In this document: piece after piece, positions 1 through 5,529 of the stretch
Layout: every line of letters starts with the position of its first letter
Numbering within the stretch: position 1 is the stretch's first letter
From: Cryomorphaceae bacterium
GTDB lineage: Bacteria; Bacteroidota; Bacteroidia; Flavobacteriales_G; Salibacteraceae
Direction of reading: 5' to 3'
Assembly (NCBI GenBank): GCA_003564735.1
Contig: PXEK01000307.1
Span: forward strand, 1 to 6,906
Length of the DNA stretch: 6,906 nucleotides
Notes under the pieces: generated by a model
What the model saw: the letters and a program-made list of their open reading frames with translations, nothing else
Database searches by the model: none
Told to the model about the DNA's origin: nothing
Program-made: the position numbers and the translations under genes

Positions 1-38
1 GCCCCAATAAATATGAACAGGAAATGTTTTCAACAAAC

Positions 39-52
39 TTTAGGGTTTAGGG
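39..52 (+). repeat. Two tandem TTTAGGG heptamers
   Basis: Two perfect adjacent copies of TTTAGGG lie in the gene-free left edge of the window, followed by GTTAAAC. GTTTA (45-49) and TAAAC (55-59) could form a small 5-bp hairpin. Two copies are too few to assign a function and may be chance. The rest of 1-85 shows no gene, promoter or RNA that I can support. Confidence 0.3.
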
Positions 53-85
53 GTTAAACACGTCAAGCTATTTCATGAGGAGACA

Positions 86-155
86 CCATTCCCCATTCCC
101 CATTCTCCATTTTCCATTTCCCATTCTCCAATTTCCAATCTCTATTTTCCAATCC
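86..155. repeat. Ten-unit imperfect 7-bp tandem repeat (CCATTCC-like)
   Basis: The tract divides exactly into ten heptamers with no insertion or deletion: CCATTCC, CCATTCC, CCATTCT, CCATTTT, CCATTTC, CCATTCT, CCAATTT, CCAATCT, CTATTTT, CCAATCC. The first two units are identical and the later ones drift by substitution only. It starts about 30 bp beyond the pfkA stop codon, so in the pfkA-sense RNA it would read as a purine-rich series of GGAATGG-like units. Short in-register heptamer arrays are known as intergenic elements in other bacteria, notably the STRR repeats of cyanobacteria. Their role is unclear and membership of a family here is inference. Confidence 0.85.
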
Positions 156-163
156 CTGACTCA

Positions 164-174
164 CTGCGAAGCAG
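164..174 (-). other. Small stem-loop just downstream of pfkA
   Basis: CTGC (164-167) and GCAG (171-174) flank a 3-nt loop. On the minus strand this lies 11 bases past the pfkA stop codon. No T-run follows, so it does not look like a standard intrinsic terminator. It may help end or stabilise the pfkA transcript together with the G-rich stretch next to the stop codon. This is a weak call. Confidence 0.2.
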
Positions 175-184
175 CCGCCCCCCA

Positions 185-1165
185 TCAAATCACCAGCGTT
201 TCACTCATTCTCACCAAATCAGGATCCAACGGCTTTTCCTTATTCCCTGCCTCATGAAACGGCGTAAACTTCACCTTTTGATGCACCTCCCCCACCATCA
301 CATTAAACTTTCCTTGCAATAGAGCATCAACGGCAAACATTCCCAACTTTCCCGATAGAAGTCTGTCCTTACACGTGGGTGAACCACCGCGCTGCAAATG
401 TCCCAAAACCGTTACCTTAGTTTCATATTCGGGGTAACCCATGTTGATTAGCTTTTCTACTTCAGTTGCCCCGCCCGTTTCATCCCCTTCAGCTACCACA
501 ATGATGTTGGCAAAAATTTTACCTCTCGATTTTTCTTTTAAAAACCGCATTAATCGGGGTAAATCATCCAATTGCTCGGGGAGTAAAACCGCCTCTCCAC
601 CACCCGCCACACAAGCGTGCAGGGCAATGTACCCCGCATCTTTGCCCATTACCTCCACCAAAAACATACGATTGTGCGATGTTGCCGTGTCTCGTATTTT
701 GTCAATCGCCTCAACGGCCGTGTTACACGCCGTATCAAACCCGATGGTGTAATCGGTTCCGAATAAATTATTGTCGATTGTACCGGGACACCCCACGATA
801 GGAACATCAAACTCCTGATTAAAAACTTCAGCCCCCTTAAAAGTACCGTCGCCGCCAATGGCAATAAGCGCATCAATACCTTGAGCCTTCATATTTTCAT
901 AGGCTTTTTTGCGTCCTTCAGGAGTCATAAAAGCCTCTGATCTTGATGACTTTAAAATAGTCCCGCCGGTGTGAATGATACCGCTAACGTCTATCGGACT
1001 CAACTTATTAAACTTGGCGTTGATTAACCCGTCATAACCCTCATAAATTCCGGTTACCTCAATTTTGCACTGATGTGCCGTGCGCACCGCCGCGCGAATA
1101 CAAGCGTTCATTCCCGGGGCATCACCCCCCGAAGTAAAAATTCCAATGTTTTTTATTTCACTCAT
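185..1165 (-). CDS. pfkA: ATP-dependent 6-phosphofructokinase
   Basis: Cytosolic enzyme of glycolysis that phosphorylates fructose-6-phosphate to fructose-1,6-bisphosphate using ATP. The 326-residue length fits the bacterial PfkA family. Visible motifs are TSGGDAPGMN (11-20, nucleotide site), GGDGT (104-108), PGTIDNN (127-133, catalytic Asp131), SHNR (163-166), VMGKDAG (172-178) and GHLQRGG (255-261). Gly107 after GGD and Gly128 before TID are the residues of ATP-using enzymes; pyrophosphate-using relatives carry Asp and Lys there. The N-terminal arginines matching the E. coli effector site (Arg24, Arg28) are kept, so allosteric control is plausible. Two active-site positions differ conservatively from E. 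coli: Asn133 where E. coli has Asp129, and Lys175 where it has Arg171. I chose the ATG at 1165 over an in-frame TTG at 1171 because the family starts a few residues before the GIFTSGGD strand. This start overlaps the upstream kinase gene by 8 nt (ATGAGTGA), implying co-transcription and coupled translation. Confidence 0.96.
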   Translation of the reverse strand: MSEIKNIGIFTSGGDAPGMNACIRAAVRTAHQCKIEVTGIYEGYDGLINAKFNKLSPIDVSGIIHTGGTILKSSRSEAFMTPEGRKKAYENMKAQGIDALIAIGGDGTFKGAEVFNQEFDVPIVGCPGTIDNNLFGTDYTIGFDTACNTAVEAIDKIRDTATSHNRMFLVEVMGKDAGYIALHACVAGGGEAVLLPEQLDDLPRLMRFLKEKSRGKIFANIIVVAEGDETGGATEVEKLINMGYPEYETKVTVLGHLQRGGSPTCKDRLLSGKLGMFAVDALLQGKFNVMVGEVHQKVKFTPFHEAGNKEKPLDPDLVRMSETLVI

Positions 1166-1997
1166 AATCAATATGGTATTTCAGTAATTCATCAACCGGC
1201 CTGCGAATAATCACAACTTCGTTAAAGCCCTCATTGCGCAACACCTCCCTTAACTCATTTTCAAAAAAATGCGCCACAGATCCCACAAAACCCACCTTTT
1301 CCTCCTCCGATGCCGGGGGCTTTAAATGCAGCTTTACAAAGTTACCCAAACTTTGTTTCACCGCCGCTTGAATTTCGGGTTCGTGTTTTAATTCGCCGGC
1401 TATTTTAGTGAGAGAAGCCAACTCGTGATTGGGTCTGTCGGCATTATAAACCCTGTCAATCACATCAGCCGGCATTCGATTTTTTATTTTTTTGGTCAGA
1501 GCCGACGAAAACTCACCGTAAAAATATCCCCTAAGCAGATGCTTGGCAATATCGGCGCCGCTACCTTCATCACCGATAATGTACCCCAACGAATTCATTT
1601 GCCGCGTGATGTGTTTTCCGTTATATAACCCACAATTGGAACCCGTACCCAAAATAGCGGCAATACCGCTTTCATTTTTCCACAATGCCCGACCCGCTGC
1701 CGTGAGATCGTGATTTACCGTAACCGAAACATTCGGAAAAACCATTTCAAACGCTTGTTCCACAATCGCGTTGCGACGAGGCGTGCTGCAACTTGCACCG
1801 TAAAAATAAATGTGCTCAATATGTTGCAACGGCAGTGATTTTCGCATTTCAACCGCCATTTGCTCGGCAGTAAGCACCAGAGGGTTGAGTCCGACAGATT
1901 GATAGCGCCCCGGCGGAGTATCGGGATTTGACCAAAAAAGCCAATCCACTTTACCCGAGCCTCCGTCTGCTACCAAAATATTTTTCTTCTTTGCCAT
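1158..1997 (-). CDS. BadF/BadG/BcrA/BcrD-type ATPase, probable N-acetylglucosamine kinase
   Basis: A sugar kinase of the ASKHA fold, probably phosphorylating N-acetylglucosamine to GlcNAc-6-phosphate with ATP in the cytosol. The sequence shows a phosphate-1 loop ILVADGGSGKVDW (7-19), GLNP (36-39, sugar-side Asn38), the likely catalytic Asp97 in NHDLTAAGRA, a phosphate-2 loop AAILGTGSNCGLYNG (113-127), the signature GYIIGDEGSGADI (138-150), and a C-terminal adenosine motif GFVGSVAHFF (236-245). The GTGSNC loop matches that of human NAGK. At position 15 a Gly replaces the Thr usual in the D-x-G-x-T-K pattern. The protein is 279 residues, as usual for Bacteroidota members. Start: an open frame extends to 2072, but the -7 promoter box at 2012-2019 lies inside that extension. 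ATG 1997 (MAKKKN) or ATG 2006 (MKSMAKKKN) are the realistic starts. It is the first gene of a pair with pfkA. Substrate specificity within the family is inferred. Confidence 0.88.
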   Translation of the reverse strand: MAKKKNILVADGGSGKVDWLFWSNPDTPPGRYQSVGLNPLVLTAEQMAVEMRKSLPLQHIEHIYFYGASCSTPRRNAIVEQAFEMVFPNVSVTVNHDLTAAGRALWKNESGIAAILGTGSNCGLYNGKHITRQMNSLGYIIGDEGSGADIAKHLLRGYFYGEFSSALTKKIKNRMPADVIDRVYNADRPNHELASLTKIAGELKHEPEIQAAVKQSLGNFVKLHLKPPASEEEKVGFVGSVAHFFENELREVLRNEGFNEVVIIRRPVDELLKYHIDYE

Positions 1998-2011
1998 GGA
2001 TTTCATTTTGG

Positions 2012-2019
2012 CAAAGATA
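2012..2019 (-). promoter_or_regulatory. Bacteroidota -7 box (TATCTTTG) for kinase-pfkA
   Basis: Read on the minus strand, TATCTTTG matches the Bacteroidota -7 consensus TAnnTTTG exactly. It lies 5 nt before ATG 2006 and 14 nt before ATG 1997. Transcription would start around 2005-2008, giving no leader or one of about ten bases. A good -33 TTTG is not evident; the nearest candidate is TTTA at 2037-2040 with a 17-nt spacer. Confidence 0.65.
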
Positions 2020-2086
2020 AAATTACAAGGGACAATTAAACGTTTGCAATCTTTTAGGTACGTTTCACTCAACTACTGCACAAAAC

Positions 2087-2111
2087 AAACCCCTCCCCGG
2101 CACTAAACCCC
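2087..2111. repeat. Direct repeat AAACCCC in divergent promoter region
   Basis: AAACCCC occurs at 2087-2093 and 2105-2111, 18 bp apart, upstream of the pdxA promoter and on the far side of the kinase promoter. It could be a regulator binding site, but two 7-mers in a C-rich stretch could also be chance. No known operator is recognised. Confidence 0.25.
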
Positions 2112-2142
2112 TTCAATTCGGTTTCCTGTAAATGAGTTTCAT

Positions 2143-2150
2143 TACTTTTG
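2143..2150 (+). promoter_or_regulatory. Bacteroidota -7 box (TACTTTTG) for pdxA
   Basis: TACTTTTG matches the TAnnTTTG consensus exactly and ends 4 nt before the pdxA ATG. TTCG at 2117-2120, with a 22-nt spacer, is a possible degenerate -33 element. Transcription would begin at or next to the start codon, predicting a leaderless or near-leaderless pdxA mRNA. The layout mirrors the divergent kinase promoter. Confidence 0.65.
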
Positions 2151-2154
2151 CGGC

Positions 2155-3228
2155 ATGGCGAAAAAAAAGCGAATTAACATTGGAATCAGCTGTGGCGACC
2201 TCAGCGGAATCGGTATTGAACTTATACTAAAAACATTCTCTGATTCGAGAATGCTTGACATGTGTGTGCCCGTGATTTATGCACCCGAAAAAGCGGTGGA
2301 GTTTTACAAAAACCGGCTCAAGTATAAAGACTTCCACTACCACCGCAACAACGATGCACAAAAGTTAAATCGCAAAAAAATAAACTTGGTCAATACCGGC
2401 GGCGGCGATGATGCCATTTCCCCCGGGAAACCAACCGCCGATAGCGGAAAGGCCGCTTTTAAAGCGCTGGAAAAAGCCGTACAAGATTTAGCCGCAACGC
2501 ATATTGACGTGCTGGTGACCGCACCCATTCACAAAGAAAATATCAAAGCCGCAGGATTCGCCTTCCCCGGCCACACGGAGTATTTGGCATCTTTTGCCAA
2601 TGAAGATAATCCGCTCATGATTCTCATGCGCGATACCTTGCGCGTGGGTGTTGTCACAGGCCATATTCCGCTTAAAGAAGTATCGGGCGCATTAACTACT
2701 GAGCTTATTTTGAACAAAATAAGTAAGATGAACAACAGTTTACTCAAAGACTTTGCATGCACCAAGCCCAAAATCGCCGTTTTGGGACTCAATCCGCACG
2801 CCGGTGAAAACGGAGTATTGGGGAATGAGGAAAACGAGGTGATTTCACCCGCTATTGAGGAGGCAAAAAAGCAGGATATTTACGCTTTTGGTCCGTTCCC
2901 CGCCGACGGCTTTTTCGGCTCGGGCGCCCATCACAAATACGACGGTATTTTAGCCATGTATCACGATCAAGGTTTAGCACCATTTAAAGCCCTTTCATTT
3001 GGCGGTGGGGTGAATTTTACGGCGGGCTTGCCCGTAGTGCGTACCTCACCCGATCACGGTACGGCCTTCGATATTGCGGGCAAAGGCATCGCTAATGAAA
3101 ACTCTTTTCGCACAGCGGTTTATGCCGCTATCGACATCCACGCCAATCGGTCACTTTTCAAAGAAATCACAGCCGACCCCCTAAAGGTATCACCGGCCGG
3201 TGACCACCACAAACGCGACCGCCGGTAA
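2155..3228 (+). CDS. pdxA: 4-hydroxythreonine-4-phosphate dehydrogenase
   Basis: Cytosolic enzyme of the DXP-dependent pathway to pyridoxal 5'-phosphate. It oxidises 4-phosphohydroxy-L-threonine with NAD; the product decarboxylates and is then used by PdxJ. The 357 residues are somewhat longer than E. coli PdxA (329). Visible features are the N-terminal loop GDLSGIGIE (14-22), TAPIHK (122-127), PGHTE (138-142), and the metal-binding histidines at His170 (TGHIPL), His215 (NPHAGE) and His270 (YHDQGL). The segment GLPVVRTSPDHGTAFDIAGK (291-310) is family-typical. The start is ATG 2155: the promoter box ends only 4 nt upstream and the IGIS strand begins nine residues in, so no other start is reasonable. 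No Shine-Dalgarno site is visible, as expected if the mRNA is leaderless. The last dozen residues (AGDHHKRDRR) are basic and polar and are encoded within a GC-rich inverted-repeat region, so the tail may be specific to this lineage. It diverges from the kinase-pfkA pair. Confidence 0.95.
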   Translation: MAKKKRINIGISCGDLSGIGIELILKTFSDSRMLDMCVPVIYAPEKAVEFYKNRLKYKDFHYHRNNDAQKLNRKKINLVNTGGGDDAISPGKPTADSGKAAFKALEKAVQDLAATHIDVLVTAPIHKENIKAAGFAFPGHTEYLASFANEDNPLMILMRDTLRVGVVTGHIPLKEVSGALTTELILNKISKMNNSLLKDFACTKPKIAVLGLNPHAGENGVLGNEENEVISPAIEEAKKQDIYAFGPFPADGFFGSGAHHKYDGILAMYHDQGLAPFKALSFGGGVNFTAGLPVVRTSPDHGTAFDIAGKGIANENSFRTAVYAAIDIHANRSLFKEITADPLKVSPAGDHHKRDRR

Positions 3229-3239
3229 TAACCGGCCGG
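3192..3239. repeat. Inverted/palindromic repeat ACCGGCCGG flanking the pdxA stop
   Basis: ACCGGCCGGT (3192-3201) is a perfect palindrome inside the pdxA 3' end. A second copy, ACCGGCCGG, lies at 3231-3239 just after the stop codon (3226-3228). Because the unit is palindromic, the copies can pair with each other around a 29-nt loop. It could be a processing or stability element or a protein site. No T-run follows, so a standard terminator is not supported. Confidence 0.5.
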
Positions 3240-3243
3240 GGTC
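3217..3243 (+). terminator. GC-rich hairpin over the pdxA stop codon, possible transcript end
   Basis: GCCGGT (3221-3226), the loop AATA and ACCGGC (3231-3236) form a tight 6-bp stem. GACC (3217-3220) and GGTC (3240-3243) can extend it by 4 bp past a 3-nt bulge. It is the most stable-looking structure between pdxA and aspS. It lacks a downstream T-tract, so terminator function is tentative. It competes with the longer-range pairing of the ACCGGCCGG copies. Confidence 0.3.
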
Positions 3244-3264
3244 GGTTCTGACCAAAAAACACAA

Positions 3265-3290
3265 TAACCCCCGTATGCTCCTGCGGGTTA
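3265..3290. other. Stem-loop upstream of aspS
   Basis: TAACCC (3265-3270) pairs perfectly with GGGTTA (3285-3290) across a 14-nt loop. On the plus strand it is followed by an A-rich stretch. On the minus strand it is followed by TTGTG and then six Ts, like a terminator, yet no minus-strand gene ends here. It could serve as a barrier to antisense transcription or be a relic; the role is not established. Confidence 0.3.
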
Positions 3291-3303
3291 ACGTGAAAAA
3301 AAC

Positions 3304-3311
3304 TACCTTCG
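3304..3311 (+). promoter_or_regulatory. Possible -7 box (TACCTTCG) for aspS
   Basis: TACCTTCG matches TAnnTTTG with one mismatch and lies in an A-rich setting 27 nt before the aspS ATG. It would give a leader of roughly 20 nt containing the GGGAG site. No convincing -33 element is seen, so the call is tentative. It is the best candidate promoter for the aspS-lipoprotein unit. Confidence 0.35.
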
Positions 3312-3324
3312 CGCTTTGAAAAAA

Positions 3325-3329
3325 GGGAG
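3325..3329 (+). promoter_or_regulatory. Shine-Dalgarno-like GGGAG before aspS
   Basis: GGGAG ends 9 nt before ATG 3339 within an A-rich stretch. It supports that ATG as the aspS start. It is a moderate match to the anti-SD sequence and more than is seen at the pdxA start. Confidence 0.45.
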
Positions 3330-3338
3330 TAAAATATC

Positions 3339-5093
3339 ATGTTCAGAACCAACAACTGCGGCGAGTTAAGAAGCCGAAACACAGGGGAAAAAGTAACTTT
3401 AGCCGGGTGGGTTAAACGCTCGCGCAACTTGGGCGGTATGACGTTTATTGACCTGCGCGACCGCTACGGCGTAACGCAAATTGCGTTCAATATGGAGGTA
3501 AATGCCGAGCTATGCGAAAAAGCCCGCAAAACAGGCAGGGAATTTGTGATTCAAGTGAGTGGCGAGGTGATGGAACGCAGCAGCAAAAACAAAGACCTGC
3601 CCACGGGCGATATCGAAATTAAGGCCGAATCACTCGAAATTTTAAGCGCCTCCGAAACGCCTCCTTTTACCATCGAAAACGATACCGACGGCGGAGAAGA
3701 ACTGCGTATGAAGTACCGCTATTTGGATTTGCGCCGCGACCCGCTGCAACGCAGCCTGGCGCTGCGCCATAAATTGGCCCTGGAAACACGTAAATTTTTA
3801 GATGAACAAGGCTTTCTTGAAATTGAAACACCTTACCTCATCAAATCTACTCCCGAGGGGGCTCGTGATTTTGTGGTTCCGTCACGTATGCACGAAAATC
3901 AATTTTACGCACTGCCTCAATCGCCGCAAATATTCAAACAACTGCTCATGGTGAGCGGCTACGATAAATATTTTCAAATTGTGCGCTGCTTTAGAGATGA
4001 GGACTTGCGCGCAGATCGACAACCCGAGTTCACCCAAATAGACTGTGAAATGTCTTTTGTTGAAAGAGAAGATGTGTTGCAAACATTTGAAAAACTCGCG
4101 CGCCACCTGCTTTCTTCAACCATTGAGGTAGAACTGCCCGAGTTTAAGCGAATGCCTTACGCCGAGGCCATGGAAAAATACGGCAGCGATAAGCCCGACC
4201 TGCGTTTTAACATGCCCATTCACGATCTCACCTCTGAAATGAAAGGTGCCGATTTTAAGGTTTTTGACAACGCGCCCTACATTGCGGGCATCAACGCCTC
4301 GGGCTGTGCCGGCTATTCCCGAAAAGATTTAGATAAACTTACCGATTTTGTAAAAAGACCGCAAATTGGCGCCAAGGGGATGGTTTGGGTGAAATACAAT
4401 GAAGACGGCAGCATAAAATCGGCCATAGACAAATTTTACGGTCAAGACGATTTGCGCGAACGATTGGCCAAAACCAACGCCCAACCCGGCGACTTAGTAT
4501 TGATTTTAAGCGGCGATAAAAAGCCCATGCAAAAAGCACTTGGCGAACTGCGACTCGAGATGGGCAATCGTCTCAACCTGCGCAAACCCGATGATTTTGC
4601 CCCTTTGTGGGTGGTGGATTTCCCCATGTTTGAACGCGATGACGAAACCGGGCAACTACACGCCATGCACCACCCGTTCACCTCTCCGGTAGCCGGACAT
4701 GAATCTCTTTTACGGTCAGAACCCGAAAAAGCACTCGCCAACGCATACGATATGGTAATCAACGGCGTTGAAATTGGTGGAGGTTCCATCAGAATTCATG
4801 ATCGCGACACCCAAAAAACGGTTTTTGAAGCTTTAAACTTTACCGATGACGAAGCCCAAAAGCAATTCGGCTTTTTGATGGACGCCTTTAAATACGGAGC
4901 TCCTCCGCACGGCGGCATTGCCTTTGGATTTGACCGTTTAGCCGCACTTACGGCGGGTAAAGACAGCATACGAGATTTTATCGCGTTTCCAAAAAACAAC
5001 GCCGGTCGAGATTTGATGATCGACTCCCCCGCCACCATTGCCCACGAGCAGTGGAACGAACTGAGATTAAAACCCATTGATGATGAGAAGTAA
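3339..5093 (+). CDS. aspS: Aspartyl-tRNA synthetase
   Basis: Class II synthetase that charges tRNA-Asp with aspartate using ATP, in the cytosol. At 584 residues it is full length (E. coli 590). Domain order: OB-fold anticodon-binding domain (about 1-105, with [13 protein letters not shown] at 21-33), motif 1 ([15 protein letters not shown], 151-165), substrate loop QSPQ (194-197), motif 2 ([15 protein letters not shown], 217-231), the bacterial GAD insertion (about 285-420), then [10 protein letters not shown] (441-450), [13 protein letters not shown] (475-487) and motif 3 (GIAFGFDRL, 526-534). Leu31 aligns with E. coli Leu30 in the anticodon-binding domain, a position that is His in non-discriminating proteobacterial enzymes, so this one looks tRNA-Asp specific; that is inference. 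The ATG at 3339 gives the usual N-terminus ([10 protein letters not shown]) and has GGGAG upstream. The 3' end overlaps the next gene, a small lipoprotein, so the two are probably co-transcribed. Confidence 0.98.
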   Translation: MFRTNNCGELRSRNTGEKVTLAGWVKRSRNLGGMTFIDLRDRYGVTQIAFNMEVNAELCEKARKTGREFVIQVSGEVMERSSKNKDLPTGDIEIKAESLEILSASETPPFTIENDTDGGEELRMKYRYLDLRRDPLQRSLALRHKLALETRKFLDEQGFLEIETPYLIKSTPEGARDFVVPSRMHENQFYALPQSPQIFKQLLMVSGYDKYFQIVRCFRDEDLRADRQPEFTQIDCEMSFVEREDVLQTFEKLARHLLSSTIEVELPEFKRMPYAEAMEKYGSDKPDLRFNMPIHDLTSEMKGADFKVFDNAPYIAGINASGCAGYSRKDLDKLTDFVKRPQIGAKGMVWVKYNEDGSIKSAIDKFYGQDDLRERLAKTNAQPGDLVLILSGDKKPMQKALGELRLEMGNRLNLRKPDDFAPLWVVDFPMFERDDETGQLHAMHHPFTSPVAGHESLLRSEPEKALANAYDMVINGVEIGGGSIRIHDRDTQKTVFEALNFTDDEAQKQFGFLMDAFKYGAPPHGGIAFGFDRLAALTAGKDSIRDFIAFPKNNAGRDLMIDSPATIAHEQWNELRLKPIDDEK

Positions 5094-5529
5094 ACTGTTA
5101 CTCTTTATTTTGAGCCTGTTCCTCCTTTCGGGGTGCGGCTCTGACGACGACAACCTGAGAAGGTCCAATCCCGAACTTGATTACAGTGAAGGTTTAGACG
5201 GCGACTATGAAGGCACGTACACCGGCACATACACAGAAGCTCCCGGCCAAAACTTTGGCGAATCGGCATTTGCCACGGTGAGAGTGCTCACGCGTGACGA
5301 GGTTGAAATTGACATGCAACAAAGCAACCGCTTTCGAGCCACACTGGGTGATCCCCAAGCGGCGCCAAGTTTCCTGGAAATATCTGAAGGAAGAGGAAGG
5401 TTCACGGGCGCCACAGAAATAAGCGGTCGCATTGACCCCGTGGACAGCAAAATGAATTTCGTAATTACAGGCAATTATGCACAAGGAGGCACGTATGAAA
5501 TCTCTTTTGAAGGTACTCTTATCGATTAA
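5080..5529 (+). CDS. Small lipoprotein of unknown function, acidic post-cysteine motif
   Basis: I do not recognise the family. The 149-residue protein starts with MMRSK, a hydrophobic stretch (6-16) and a lipobox LSGC with Cys19, so it should be a type II signal-peptide lipoprotein anchored by lipid. Cys19 is its only cysteine. The residues after it, GSDDDN, are acidic and resemble the S-D-D-rich lipoprotein export signals of Bacteroidota that direct lipoproteins to the cell surface; surface location is inferred. The mature part (about 40-149) alternates polar and hydrophobic residues ([35 protein letters not shown]), suggesting a small beta-sandwich or barrel. Its start overlaps the aspS end by 14 nt (ATG 5080) or 11 nt (ATG 5083); an in-frame TTG at 5077 is less likely. 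No Shine-Dalgarno site is seen, so translation is probably coupled to aspS. Its 3' end overlaps the next lipoprotein gene by 35 nt. Confidence 0.85.
   Translation: MMRSKLLLFILSLFLLSGCGSDDDNLRRSNPELDYSEGLDGDYEGTYTGTYTEAPGQNFGESAFATVRVLTRDEVEIDMQQSNRFRATLGDPQAAPSFLEISEGRGRFTGATEISGRIDPVDSKMNFVITGNYAQGGTYEISFEGTLID
5483..5489 (+). promoter_or_regulatory. Strong Shine-Dalgarno AAGGAGG inside the upstream gene
   Basis: AAGGAGG is a full-strength anti-SD match ending 5 nt before ATG 5495. It decides that start over the in-frame ATG at 5477, which lies upstream of the site. It sits within the coding region of the small lipoprotein gene. Such strong sites are uncommon in Bacteroidota, where most genes start without one. 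Confidence 0.65.

Noticed and set aside
39..52. Telomere-like TTTAGGG repeats as a linear replicon end
   Set aside because: Only two copies, internal to the window and next to ordinary bacterial genes; no supporting evidence of a chromosome end.
75..257. Plus-strand open frame of 60 codons across the heptamer tract
   Set aside because: Its 7-residue periodic, Phe/Pro/Ile-rich sequence is just the translated 7-bp repeat, and its 3' half runs antisense through the conserved pfkA end.
441..752. 103-codon plus-strand open frame opposite pfkA
   Set aside because: Shadow of the highly conserved PfkA coding sequence; composition Ser/Ala-rich with no motif.
1998..2072. N-terminal extension of the GlcNAc kinase to an ATG at 2072
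   Set aside because: The extension would span the exact TATCTTTG promoter box and adds residues not expected before the conserved ILVADGG strand.
3250..3262. Similarity between GACCAAAAAACA here and the inverted TTTTTTTGGTC at the right edge (6892-6906) as paired element ends
   Set aside because: The match is mostly a homopolymer run plus four to five bases, the region between holds intact housekeeping genes, and there is no transposase or target-site duplication.
3265..3290. Minus-strand intrinsic terminator
   Set aside because: Stem plus T-run looks right on the minus strand, but no minus-strand gene ends nearby, so it is listed only as a stem-loop.
4442..4789. 115-codon minus-strand open frame opposite aspS
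   Set aside because: Lies wholly within the conserved AspRS catalytic and GAD regions and has no features of its own.
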